Of a stretch of DNA of 64,000 nucleotides, positions 43,783-51,751 are shown piece after piece (the stretch's first letter is position 1; every line of letters begins with the position of its first letter). The position numbers and the translations under genes are program-made. Under the pieces are notes generated by a model that saw only the letters and a list, made by a program, of their open reading frames with translations, was not told the DNA's origin and ran no database searches. Origin of the DNA: HXMU1428-3 sp965215715 (GTDB taxonomy: Bacteria > Pseudomonadota > Alphaproteobacteria > Rhizobiales > HXMU1428-3); assembly GCA_965215715.1 (NCBI GenBank), contig OZ244129.1, positions 1,674,001-1,738,000 of the forward strand. Direction: 5' to 3'.

Positions 43783-44465
43783 TTACTAACTGGCAAATTC
43801 CCGCGGTCATCGGCCAGTAAGGTGTGCACCAAGTCCCACAAGATGTGATAAATGATCAAATGGCATTCTTGTATGCGGTGGATTGAATCAGTTGATATGG
43901 TCAGGCAATGATCAAGCCCGATTGCCGCCATCTCTCCGCCAGTCATGCCAGCAAAGCCTATGGTTTTAATGCCCATTTCCTTGGCCTTTTTAAATGCATT
44001 GACCAAATTATCTGAATTGCCACTGGTTGACAGACCTATGAGACAATCTCCTTTGCGCCCTTGGGCAATCACCTGGCGGGTATAGACATGATCAAAGCCA
44101 ATGTCATTGCCAACCGCCGTCATCATGGTCATGTCTGACGTTAAATTTATTGCTGTTAAAGCTGGCCGCCCAGCGGTGATGGGATGTTGGAACTCTACCG
44201 CCACGTGAGCTGCATCACATGAAGAGCCGCCATTGCCCATGGTTAACAAGCGCCCGTCTTGGCGATAGACATCTGCAATTGTGCCCGCAGCGGCAACAAT
44301 ATCTTGGGCATGAGTTTTGAAAAATTCATCCAGTACCCTGGTATGATCTGCTGCCTTTTGGGCAACTGATTCCAGAAGGGCGGCATTCATGTCGTTTGGA
44401 TCTTGTGTCTTACCATGCAAAAAGGGATATAGCCCTTCTAGTGTGCCTTGTCCTTCATCAGACAT
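43779..44465 (-). CDS. SIS-domain sugar isomerase (GmhA-like) inside the hyp cluster
   Basis: A 228-residue SIS-fold protein close to phosphoheptose isomerase GmhA. Core segments: LLTMGNGGSSCDAAHVAVEF, which holds the phosphate-binding Ser residues, CLIGLSTSGNSDNLVNAFKK and KTIGFAGMTGGEMAAIGLDH, plus a His-rich C-terminal helix (HRIQECHLIIYHILWDLVH) typical of GmhA metal and active-site residues. GmhA converts sedoheptulose 7-phosphate to D-glycero-D-manno-heptose 7-phosphate for lipopolysaccharide. Here it lies between hypC and hypD on the same strand, a placement I recall from some other hyp clusters. Whether it serves LPS or hydrogenase maturation is open. Confidence 0.85.
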   Translation of the reverse strand: MSDEGQGTLEGLYPFLHGKTQDPNDMNAALLESVAQKAADHTRVLDEFFKTHAQDIVAAAGTIADVYRQDGRLLTMGNGGSSCDAAHVAVEFQHPITAGRPALTAINLTSDMTMMTAVGNDIGFDHVYTRQVIAQGRKGDCLIGLSTSGNSDNLVNAFKKAKEMGIKTIGFAGMTGGEMAAIGLDHCLTISTDSIHRIQECHLIIYHILWDLVHTLLADDRGNLPVSN

Positions 44466-44523
44466 TGAATATCCTCTTTATAATGGGGCTTTCCAACCAG
44501 AACTTCATTTAAGTTCCTGTTGT

Positions 44524-44802
44524 TTAAGTTCCTGTTGTTCGCATGGCTTCTAGTTCTTCTTCGACCTCGCCAAGCTTTTCTAGAATTTTTAGTGTTTCTT
44601 GAGCTTCTTGTTCGTCAATTCGGCTCATGGCGAAACCGACGTGAACCAGCACCCAATCACCAATGCACTGATCAATCGAGCGCTCATTGGTGACAACGCA
44701 TGCGACATTCACGTCGCGCTGAATGCCGGAAACATCGACAACAGCAAGCTGTTTGTCGGCATCTTTTATGCTAACAATTTGACCTGGTATGCCCAGACAC
44801 AT
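44524..44802 (-). CDS. hypC: Hydrogenase maturation chaperone HypC
   Basis: A 92-residue HypC/HupF chaperone. It begins with the essential MCLGIPGQIVSI, whose Cys2 binds Fe(CN)2CO together with HypD. It continues VDVSGIQRDVNVACV and GDWVLVHVGFAMSRIDEQEA, as usual for the family, and ends in a Glu-rich tail. The start is fixed by GGGAGGG 4 nt before ATG 44802 and by the need for Met-Cys at the N terminus; the frame opens six codons earlier. First of four genes in a hypC-SIS-hypD-hypE unit. No hydrogenase subunit, hypA, hypB or hypF is in this window. Confidence 0.95.
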   Translation of the reverse strand: MCLGIPGQIVSIKDADKQLAVVDVSGIQRDVNVACVVTNERSIDQCIGDWVLVHVGFAMSRIDEQEAQETLKILEKLGEVEEELEAMRTTGT

Positions 44803-45134
44803 AGAACCCTCCCTGCCCACTGCGATAATTGTATTTTTTCTTACAGCGGTTGACTAAAGCGTGATGCCTTTTTTAGACATCTATTATTCCCATATTATAT
44901 TGAGAATATCGTGTTTTGGTGCTTATTTTAATGTGTAGTGCCATAATAAGAGGCAAATCACATGCCATATTTGGTAAAATCTTTCGTTTATGACATCAAA
45001 GCCCTCAAAATGGTAATTAGACTTACACTTTGACCTATTTCATGCTGAGGGAAATATTATTCTGTCTCAAGACACTCCTCAATTAGGAAGGATATATTCC
45101 TTTTTTTGCTCATTCTGGTAAGGAAATAACCACC
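44803..45134. promoter_or_regulatory. Divergent promoter region of hypC and a pentapeptide gene
   Basis: About 330 AT-rich bp. It must hold promoters for both directions. No full sigma-54 (GG-N10-GC) or FNR/FixK site was found on either strand by eye. Confidence 0.35.
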
Positions 45135-45947
45135 ATGCGATCTAAATTCAAATTGAGCCTGTTGATAACTGGTTTGGGCTTCTTGATCGGCTCGAGCATC
45201 TTGCTGGCTCCCAAACTTTACGCCCAAAACATGATGGACCATGTTGATCTTTCCAGTAAAGCAATGACGCAATCTGAGTTGACCAGAGAGCAAGTTATTG
45301 CCCGTTTAAAGATGGCATCAAAAGACAAGCCAGCCAATTTTTCATCTATGGCGTTAAATGGTCTGGATTTGAGCCATTTGGATTTTACCAATGTCAATTT
45401 TCGCGCGGCCAATATGAATAAGACCAATTTGGAAGGGGCCATTTTACGCGGGGCGATTTTGGATCAAGCTTGGATGCTCAATGCAAACCTTAAAGGGGCT
45501 GATTTGACCGGGGCCAACATCTTTCAAGCGCAAATGCTAAAAGCAAATTTTGAAAATGCGGTTTTTGATAATGCACGTTTGGCTTCAAATTTAACGGGAG
45601 CTAATTTGAAAAATGCCAGCCTTAAACATGCAAACCTTGCCGCTGACATGAAAAATCAATCCATGGGATTGATCACGGGGAACCTCAGCTCTACCAATTT
45701 GGAAAATGTTGACTTTACGGGCGCGAATTTGGCGCGCACCATTTTAGAATTTGCGCAGCTGAAAGGAACCAAACTTGTAAATACGAATTTGGAGAAAGCT
45801 GAACTTGATGGGGCAACGCTTGATGAGGTTGATGTGACCGGCGCTAATTTTGAAGGGGCCGATTTTAATTCGACCAAACTGATCAACTTGAAAGGGGTTG
45901 GCAAAAGCAATTTGCAAGAGGCAAAAAACGTCCCCCCTTTGCAATAA
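45135..45947 (+). CDS. Secreted pentapeptide-repeat protein
   Basis: A 270-residue protein with a signal peptide (LSLLITGLGFLIGSSILLAP) and about 160 residues of pentapeptide repeats, for example LDLSHLDFTNVNFRAANMNK, ANLKGADLTGANIFQAQMLK and NLEKAELDGATLDEVDVTGA. These should form a right-handed beta-helix in the periplasm or at the cell surface. No enzymatic motif is visible. It diverges from hypC and is followed within 45 bp by a Tat-signal gene, so the two may be one unit. It differs from the membrane pentapeptide protein at 24143-26248, which has no signal peptide. Confidence 0.85.
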   Translation: MRSKFKLSLLITGLGFLIGSSILLAPKLYAQNMMDHVDLSSKAMTQSELTREQVIARLKMASKDKPANFSSMALNGLDLSHLDFTNVNFRAANMNKTNLEGAILRGAILDQAWMLNANLKGADLTGANIFQAQMLKANFENAVFDNARLASNLTGANLKNASLKHANLAADMKNQSMGLITGNLSSTNLENVDFTGANLARTILEFAQLKGTKLVNTNLEKAELDGATLDEVDVTGANFEGADFNSTKLINLKGVGKSNLQEAKNVPPLQ

Positions 45948-45992
45948 GGTCTGCTATAGTTCAGCCTGTTGAGATTTCTATCAGGCCAAATT

Positions 45993-47114
45993 ATGACCAA
46001 CTTACTGGGGCGCAGACAATTGTTAAAAAGCGGAGCTGCTGGGCTGGCTTTGTGCGCTTGCCCTCAGATGAATATTGTTCCGGTTCAGGCCGCCCCCTCT
46101 TCTAAACCTCCCTCCCTTTCCATTCATTTGCCTCTTTGGCATCAGGGGGGCTTGCAAGCTGAGACTTTTTGGACGCAGCTTTTTTCACAGTTGGCTGACC
46201 ATAACTTTCACGAGTGCCTAATACTAATTTATCGTTTTGTTGACCCGGTAACTGGTAAAATTTCTAAGCGCAGTCAGTATCAAGCCCCCCTTGTTGCGCC
46301 TCATCTTGATTTTTTAGTGCAAGGGTTAGAGGCGGCCAAGTCATATGACATTCAAGCAAGTCTGTATCCGATGTTGGAAATTGATAACAACAAGACGATT
46401 GGCACCGTTTGGCGAGGCTATTTAAATTTCTTTGGTGTTACGTTAAAGAAATTTTTTCAACAATATACAAACCTTCTGCTTGAATTAGCAGATAAGAGCA
46501 TTGCGCTTAAGGCGCCTTATTTTTTTATAGGATCTGAACTGGCCAGCCTTACTCATAACAGTGCGGCTCGAGGGCTTTGGGAGCAATTGATTTTTGAATT
46601 GCGCACTAAAATTCAAAAAAGCGCTCATTCATCCATGAACTTAACTTATGCGGCTCATTGGGAAGAATATTTGACCGTTCCCTTTTGGCGCCAATTGGAC
46701 CAGATTGGCATTAATGCTTATTTTCCTCTGACAGATCATGAGACAGCAAGGGGTATAAAGCATCCCCCCCAAACAGTGATAGAAAACAGTTTGAAACACC
46801 AGTTGGGCGAATTGGAACGGTTTTCACAGACCCAAAAACGCCCGCTTTCTTTGAGTGAATTTGGGCTCACACCCTTTGATCAAACAACCGCTCGACCTTG
46901 GCAGCAATCCCCGTCTGAGATTAATGATCCGAATGAGCGGCAAACGGCTTACAGAGCCTTGTTTAAAATTTTACAAGACCAAAGCCCATGGCTGACAAGT
47001 GTTAATCTGTGGCATTGGCAACTGCCGGAGCGCATGGGCAGTGCCTATAATATTTCGGCTAACTCTGAATTGGCGAGGTTGATTACGGCTTATTCTTCGG
47101 CTGCAAATCGGTGA
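45993..47114 (+). CDS. Tat-exported glycoside-hydrolase-like TIM-barrel protein (GH113-like)
   Basis: A protein of about 373 residues with a twin-arginine leader (LGRRQLLKSGAAGLALCACP). The mature part has TIM-barrel features: FFIGSELASLTHNSAARGLW around a likely acid/base Glu, NLTYAAHWEEYLTVPFWRQL, DQIGINAYFPLTDHETARG and a late LSEFGLTPFDQT with a candidate nucleophile Glu. The E...NxY..E spacing recalls GH113/GH5-like proteins of the GH-A clan. Substrate unknown. ATG 45993 is preferred (AGG 7 nt upstream) over the TTG at 45969. The end overlaps the end of recO, which runs on the other strand, by 25 bp. Confidence 0.65.
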   Translation: MTNLLGRRQLLKSGAAGLALCACPQMNIVPVQAAPSSKPPSLSIHLPLWHQGGLQAETFWTQLFSQLADHNFHECLILIYRFVDPVTGKISKRSQYQAPLVAPHLDFLVQGLEAAKSYDIQASLYPMLEIDNNKTIGTVWRGYLNFFGVTLKKFFQQYTNLLLELADKSIALKAPYFFIGSELASLTHNSAARGLWEQLIFELRTKIQKSAHSSMNLTYAAHWEEYLTVPFWRQLDQIGINAYFPLTDHETARGIKHPPQTVIENSLKHQLGELERFSQTQKRPLSLSEFGLTPFDQTTARPWQQSPSEINDPNERQTAYRALFKILQDQSPWLTSVNLWHWQLPERMGSAYNISANSELARLITAYSSAANR

Positions 47115-47836
47115 AACAGATTTAGAAATTGTTGCCTGGCTTGGGGCTGAGTGTTTTTTTGCCCCAGATCTTGATTGTTTGACCAATAATGCTTTTCAAA
47201 AAAATAGCCGGTTAAAGCAAAACCATTGGTTAAGTCTGCAAAAGATACTGTTTGGCTTTCCTCTAATAGAAAGGCGGGTAGGCTCAAGAGCTTGTCTTTA
47301 TATGGTGCGCCGGCCTGACTTGAAACGGCGCGGCCTGATTTGGGAGAGACATAGATTAGATCACTGCTAGTACCAGTGGCCGCACAGGTGCTTAAGTCGA
47401 GCCCGACGCCTAATTCGGTGAGCACTTCTAGTTCAAAGCGCACCAGCAAGCCAGGCCATATGTCTTTTTCTTCCAAGTGAGATAGCAACAATTTGGCGCC
47501 TTCATAGAGACCTTGATGAGAGTCGCGCTCAGCAAACAAATTCAAATGGGAACATAGAGTGCCAAGGCCGGCCAAAGTCATTGGCTCGTCAAAAAAGCGA
47601 CTGGCGACGGGGTCTTCTAGCTCAAGTGTGAAATGACCTAGGTGTTCATCTAACCGGGCGCGCCAGGTGGCACTAACCACATTGCCGATTTGGCAAATGG
47701 GGCGCATGCGTTTGGAGCGCCCCCCGCGCACCAGCCCTAAATGGCGCCCGTGGTGTTTGGTAAACAGTTCACAAACAGCGCTTGTTTCACCATGGGGGCG
47801 CGTTGCAATGACGATGCCTTCATCGCTCCATTCCAT
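47090..47836 (-). CDS. recO: DNA repair protein RecO
   Basis: RecO, the partner of RecF/RecR that loads RecA onto SSB-coated single-stranded DNA. 248 residues: an N-terminal OB fold (EWSDEGIVIATRPHGETSAV, then HHGRHLGLVRGGRSKRMRPI) and a helical C-terminal domain (LAGLGTLCSHLNLFAERDSH, RFELEVLTELGVGLDLSTCA). Alphaproteobacterial RecO has the same length and lacks the zinc motif seen in some Gram-positives. GGGAG precedes the ATG by 5 nt. It is downstream of era, separated by 197 bp holding a large inverted repeat. Confidence 0.95.
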   Translation of the reverse strand: MEWSDEGIVIATRPHGETSAVCELFTKHHGRHLGLVRGGRSKRMRPICQIGNVVSATWRARLDEHLGHFTLELEDPVASRFFDEPMTLAGLGTLCSHLNLFAERDSHQGLYEGAKLLLSHLEEKDIWPGLLVRFELEVLTELGVGLDLSTCAATGTSSDLIYVSPKSGRAVSSQAGAPYKDKLLSLPAFLLEESQTVSFADLTNGFALTGYFFEKHYWSNNQDLGQKNTQPQARQQFLNLFHRFAAEE

Positions 47837-47886
47837 AACGGCTCCCTTTTTGTGTCTTTCTTATCGAATCTCACATGCCTACGAAA

Positions 47887-48010
47887 CGCCTTAACTTCTC
47901 ATGGTGAGATTTTCGCATTTTTAAAAGCCATGTCAAGGACGCGAAGCGCAAGTGAAATCCTTGACATGGCTTTTAAAAATGCAAAAGTCTAACCATGAGA
48001 AGTTAAGGCG
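47887..48010. repeat. Long inverted repeat between era and recO
   Basis: Two 53-bp arms (47887-47939 and 47958-48010) match at 50 of 53 positions around an 18-nt loop. The transcript on either strand would fold into a very long near-perfect helix. No T run follows, so it is not a normal terminator. The ends begin CGCCTTAACTTCTCATGGT and are symmetric. Confidence 0.92.
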
Positions 48011-48033
48011 AAGCTCAAATCTATCGTTACGTT

Positions 48034-48945
48034 TCAATCGGTTGGGTAATCTAGGCCCATTTGGGAGAAGCGTTCTGGATCTTCACCCCAGCGCTCGCGG
48101 ACTTTTACAAATAAAAACAAATGAACCTTCGTGTCTAAAATTTCTGAAAGCTCTTTGCGTGAGGCCATGGAAATGGCTTTGACTGCGGCGCCGTTTTTGC
48201 CCAGCACGATTTTCTTTTGGCTGGAGCGCTCAACATAAATCACTTGTTCAACGCGAATGGAACCATCTGGCTTTTGTTGCCAATCAATTGTTTCAACGGT
48301 GGTGGCATAGGGCAACTCATCATGTAGCCGCAAATATAGTTTCTCGCGTGTGACCTCTGCTGCTGTGTGGCGCATGGGCGCGTCGGTGAGCTGGTCTTCT
48401 GGATAGAGCCAGGGGCCGTAGGGCAGATGGTCTTGTAAATGGGAGACCAGCTCTTTGGTGCCATCACCATTGGTGGCTGAAATATAGAACACTTGTTGGA
48501 AGTCAACATCACTTGTCAGTTGTTCGGTGAGGGCCAGAAGAGCGGAGCGCTCGACAAGGTCAATCTTATTGACGGCGAGCACCAGATGATAGGAGGTGTC
48601 TTTTAGTTTTTTCAAGATGGCTTTGACATCATCGCTCAGGCCCTTTTGCGCATCGACCAGCAAAACAACAATGTCTGCATCCCCTGCCCCGCCCCAAGCG
48701 GCTTGCACCATGGCTTTGTCGAGCCGTTTTTTGGGGGCAAAAATGCCGGGTGTGTCAACAAAGATGATTTGGGTTTGATCAAAAATGGCAATGCCACGAA
48801 TGCGCGCGCGCGTGGTTTGGACTTTGCGGGTAACAATGGAGACCTTGGTGCCAACCAGTTGATTGGTCAGTGTTGACTTGCCCGCGTTTGGCGCGCCGAT
48901 AATGGCAACAAACCCGCATCTTTTTTGGTCGTTCTTATCTGTCAT
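48034..48945 (-). CDS. era: GTPase Era
   Basis: Essential GTPase that binds 16S rRNA and assists 30S maturation, about 303 residues. The GTPase domain has G1 IGAPNAGKSTLTNQL, G3 VDTPGIF and G4 NKIDL; the C-terminal KH domain has GKNGAAVKAI and SEILDTKVHLFLFVKVRERW. ATG 48945 shares an ATGA overlap with the rnc stop, so era is translated by coupling; the frame opens 18 bp earlier without a ribosome site. Part of the acpS-lepB-rnc-era-recO cluster. Confidence 0.97.
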   Translation of the reverse strand: MTDKNDQKRCGFVAIIGAPNAGKSTLTNQLVGTKVSIVTRKVQTTRARIRGIAIFDQTQIIFVDTPGIFAPKKRLDKAMVQAAWGGAGDADIVVLLVDAQKGLSDDVKAILKKLKDTSYHLVLAVNKIDLVERSALLALTEQLTSDVDFQQVFYISATNGDGTKELVSHLQDHLPYGPWLYPEDQLTDAPMRHTAAEVTREKLYLRLHDELPYATTVETIDWQQKPDGSIRVEQVIYVERSSQKKIVLGKNGAAVKAISMASRKELSEILDTKVHLFLFVKVRERWGEDPERFSQMGLDYPTD

Positions 48946-49652
48946 TTGTTTGTTTTGTCCCAAATCTTTTGTTGCTCTAGCAGGTCTTTTGCCGCCAATT
49001 GTTCCGCAATGCGCTTTGATGCCCCTTGGCCTTGGCCTTGCCCAACCCCTTTGACAGAGACTTTGGTGACAAAAATGGGCTTGTGATCAGGCCCTGAGCG
49101 GTCGACTGCTTCATAGGCAGGCAGATCATATCCTTGGCCTTGGGCCCATTCTTGCAACGCGGTTTTGGCGTCTAAGAGACCGTCTTCATCGGCTTGCAAG
49201 TAAGGCTGCCAGAGCTTTGCGATTAGCTCATGACTTGCTTCATAGCCTTGATCTAAAAATACAGCGCCGAGCAAGGCTTCCATGGCATTGGCTAGAATGG
49301 TTGTTTTTTCACGCCCGCCAGAGCGGGCCTCGCCTGCGCTTAAAATGAGGAAACGGCCCAGATCAATGTCACGGGCAATCTTGGCGCACATTTGGCGCTT
49401 GACCAATTGATTGTAGCGCCGGGCCAACTCGCCTTCGCGTGCCTTGGGAAACAGGGCCATGACTTGTGAGCAGATAGAGAGCCCGAGCACCCTGTCGCCT
49501 AAAAATTCCAAGCGTTCATTGTCATTTTCTTTGCTCTGTTTTGATGTTTGGGTGCTGGCGTGCGTGAGGGCGGTGCGTAAGAGTGAGCGGTCTTGAAAAC
49601 AAATGCTCAGCTTGTTTTCCAGCTGCTTTAAATCAGGATCACTCACTGCCAT
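48942..49652 (-). CDS. rnc: Ribonuclease III
   Basis: Double-strand-specific endoribonuclease that processes rRNA and many mRNAs, 236 residues. The signature NERLEFLGDRVLGL carries the catalytic acidic residues. The second acidic pair lies in LANAMEALLGAVFLDQGYEA. A C-terminal dsRNA-binding domain follows: DAKTALQEWAQGQGYDLPAY and KRIAEQLAAKDLL. It starts 5 bp after lepB and overlaps era by ATGA. The long inverted repeat downstream of era is a candidate substrate. Confidence 0.97.
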   Translation of the reverse strand: MAVSDPDLKQLENKLSICFQDRSLLRTALTHASTQTSKQSKENDNERLEFLGDRVLGLSICSQVMALFPKAREGELARRYNQLVKRQMCAKIARDIDLGRFLILSAGEARSGGREKTTILANAMEALLGAVFLDQGYEASHELIAKLWQPYLQADEDGLLDAKTALQEWAQGQGYDLPAYEAVDRSGPDHKPIFVTKVSVKGVGQGQGQGASKRIAEQLAAKDLLEQQKIWDKTNK

Positions 49653-49657
49653 GAGGT

Positions 49658-50401
49658 CTATCTAACCAGATTAAAAAGTCGTGCCCAACGCACATTAAAC
49701 AACCCGGCTTCAGGGTCATAGCTGTGACCTTTTGAAAAGAAGATAATTTGTGCTTTGCCGACTAAGTTTTCATAAGGCACGAAACTAACATCCGGATCGC
49801 GGCTATCAGAGGAATTGTCGCGGTTATCGCCCATCATAAAATAGTGGTTATCGGGCACGACATACTCTTCAGTGTTATCTGTAAAGCTGCGGCTGTTATG
49901 TGGGACCGCATCAAGCACCGTGTAGCTGACGCCATTGGGCAGAGTTTCTTTGAATTTGGCAATAGGGCGATCATTAACGTCAACAATGAATTGTCCGTCA
50001 GGCTTTTTGGAAATGGGCTTGCCATTAATGTGCAAAATCCCACCAATCATCTGAATGCGATCTCCTGGCAGGCCGATGACCCGTTTAATGTAATCTTGGC
50101 TATCATCCTTGGGTAATTTAAACACAACGACATCACCGCGCTCTGGCTGGCTGCCAAAGATACGGCCGTTAAACATATCAAGACCAAAGGTGTGCTTGCT
50201 ATAGCCATAGCTGAATTTGGAAACGAACAAATAATCACCGATGAGCAAATTGCGTTGCATGGAGCCAGAGGGGATATTGAAGGGCTGGATGATAAAAATC
50301 CGCACCAAAAAAGCTAAAATGACGGCATAGACGACGATTTTGACAATTTCCCACCAGCCTTCATCAGAGGAAGCTTTGCTCTTTTCCACATCAACGCTCA
50401 T
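49658..50401 (-). CDS. lepB: Signal peptidase I
   Basis: Type I signal peptidase, 247 residues, an inner membrane Ser/Lys protease that releases Sec and Tat preproteins. After a membrane helix (IVVYAVILAFLVRIFIIQPF) come box B NIPSGSMQRNLLIGDYLFVS with catalytic Ser47, box D DSQDYIKRVIGLPGDRIQM with the general-base Lys, and box E PDNHYFMMGDNRDNSSDSRD. Only one obvious membrane helix, as in alphaproteobacterial LepB. AGGAG lies 7 nt before the ATG. Located between acpS and rnc. Confidence 0.97.
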   Translation of the reverse strand: MSVDVEKSKASSDEGWWEIVKIVVYAVILAFLVRIFIIQPFNIPSGSMQRNLLIGDYLFVSKFSYGYSKHTFGLDMFNGRIFGSQPERGDVVVFKLPKDDSQDYIKRVIGLPGDRIQMIGGILHINGKPISKKPDGQFIVDVNDRPIAKFKETLPNGVSYTVLDAVPHNSRSFTDNTEEYVVPDNHYFMMGDNRDNSSDSRDPDVSFVPYENLVGKAQIIFFSKGHSYDPEAGLFNVRWARLFNLVR

Positions 50402-50597
50402 GCAACCACTCCTTCAAGTTTGGTCAGTCAAAATCTTTGGTTATACGTTTCGTTTTAAACTTTTCATGTGTTTGTCATTCAAAACAAGGCCTATAGCCTT
50501 AATCACTGTAGATAGCAAATTTTTACCTGAAAACAAGCCAAAAGGTCTTTTTACTAAATATGCTGTTTGGTTTGCCTGTTGAAACAACGCTTTTCTT

Positions 50598-50999
50598 TTA
50601 ATCAGATGATTTTGCTGAAATTATTACAAAAGCCTGGGCCATGGGAAAGTCATCCGTAATGGTAAGGTGAATCACCGGTTCAAACCCTTCTGGGACCATT
50701 CTTAGTAGATGTTTTTGCGCTGTGCCGGTTAAAATCATGCTTGGTTGGCCGCTGGGGCTGTTGATAACGCCCATATCGCGCCAAAATACGCCTTGAGAAA
50801 TACCTGTTCCCAAAGCTTTGGCACAGGCTTCTTTGGCCGAAAACCGTTTGGCATAAGAGGCGGCGCGAAGCTTGCGGCGTTCAGAGCGCTCCTGTTCAAT
50901 TTGTGTAAACACGCGTTGAATGAACCGGTCACCATATTTTTCCAGCGTTTTTTCCACACGCCGGATATCGATTATGTCATTGCCAATTCCTAGGATCAT
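50598..50999 (-). CDS. acpS: Holo-[acyl-carrier-protein] synthase
   Basis: Transfers phosphopantetheine from CoA to apo-ACP for fatty acid synthesis. 133 residues, with ILGIGNDIIDIRRVEKTLEK at the N terminus and the Mg-binding RFSAKEACAKALGTGISQGV. The C-terminal ITDDFPMAQAFVIIS is typical. First gene of the acpS-lepB-rnc-era-recO group, although about 200 bp separates it from lepB. Repeat elements lie directly upstream. Confidence 0.95.
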   Translation of the reverse strand: MILGIGNDIIDIRRVEKTLEKYGDRFIQRVFTQIEQERSERRKLRAASYAKRFSAKEACAKALGTGISQGVFWRDMGVINSPSGQPSMILTGTAQKHLLRMVPEGFEPVIHLTITDDFPMAQAFVIISAKSSD

Positions 51000-51030
51000 A
51001 AACTGTCCATCTATCTTTAAAAGTCAGACT

Positions 51031-51185
51031 AGAGCGTTCCTTTTTACTTGGCGCTTTAGCTTGCCCACCAGCAACCGCGCTATCCTAAAACCGGTATCCA
51101 CTTTAAGGCGGAACGCTCTCACTTTAAGCGTTCCTTTTTTTCCTAAAACCGGTATCCACTTTAAGGCGGAACGCTCTCACTTTAA
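51031..51185. repeat. Intergenic repeat element upstream of acpS
   Basis: AGAGCGTTCC (51031-51040) and GGAACGCTCT (51110-51119) are inverted ends of one unit. The interior has CTTGCCCACCAGCAACCGCG and CTAAAACCGGTATCCACTTT, matching the element at 43671-43782. A 45-bp stretch is then exactly duplicated (51083-51127 and 51141-51185). The second copy runs into the stop codon of the DUF2062 gene. Confidence 0.85.
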
Positions 51186-51751
51186 TACGTTGCCATTTGG
51201 CTGGCACGTTGGGCCAAACGTTTGGCCCGTGCTTTTTGGTACTTTTCAACCAAATTACGAATGATGAAGTAACCGAAAAATGCAACGATAAAGCCTAAGG
51301 GGGCACCGCCAATGATCATTGGTTTAATATACATTTCATAAGCGTTGTTGATGGCAAAAAACAGACCTTGAGAAAAAATATCAAGTAGCTCAGAAACCTT
51401 AAAGGCACCAACCTGATTGCCCAAAATCCAGTGGCCAAATTTAAAAGCTGAAGCCCAAATGAAGGGAAACGTTATGGGGTTGCCGAAAAATGTGCCCAGC
51501 GCTGAGGCCAATATATTGCCGCCAACCAAATAGGCTAATAACCCGGCCACTAAAAAATGAAAGCCCATAAAGGGGGTAAAGGATACAAAAATACCAACCG
51601 CGCAACCAAGGGCTATGGTATGAGCTGAGCCACTAAGCCGGTTAATGCGTAATAGAACATAATTTACCGAGCGTGACCAACTGCGCCGTGGCCATAAAAA
51701 TATGCGCAGATTTTCAAACCAGGACGCTTTATTACGACGTTTAAATAACAT
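51182..51751 (-). CDS. DUF2062 membrane protein
   Basis: A 189-residue DUF2062 protein. The N-terminal FLWPRRSWSRSVNYVLLRIN, then SAHTIALGCAVGIFVSFTPF and GNPITFPFIWASAFKFG, is the standard family pattern of three membrane helices with a short amphipathic N terminus. Function unknown; found widely in Hyphomicrobiales next to acpS/lepB, as here. The stop codon lies within a repeat element. GGGGAGAG about 12 nt upstream serves as the ribosome site, and a short frame ending in MNAMTPVWVSKNGTRWGE stops 8 nt before the ATG. Confidence 0.9.
   Translation of the reverse strand: MLFKRRNKASWFENLRIFLWPRRSWSRSVNYVLLRINRLSGSAHTIALGCAVGIFVSFTPFMGFHFLVAGLLAYLVGGNILASALGTFFGNPITFPFIWASAFKFGHWILGNQVGAFKVSELLDIFSQGLFFAINNAYEMYIKPMIIGGAPLGFIVAFFGYFIIRNLVEKYQKARAKRLAQRASQMATY

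Noticed and set aside
44803..45134. Sigma-54 promoter for hypC (TGGCAC on the minus strand)
   Set aside because: The -12 GC doublet is missing at the required 10-base spacing.
47887..48010. Rho-independent terminator
   Set aside because: The arms are far too long and no T run follows on either side; kept as an inverted repeat instead.
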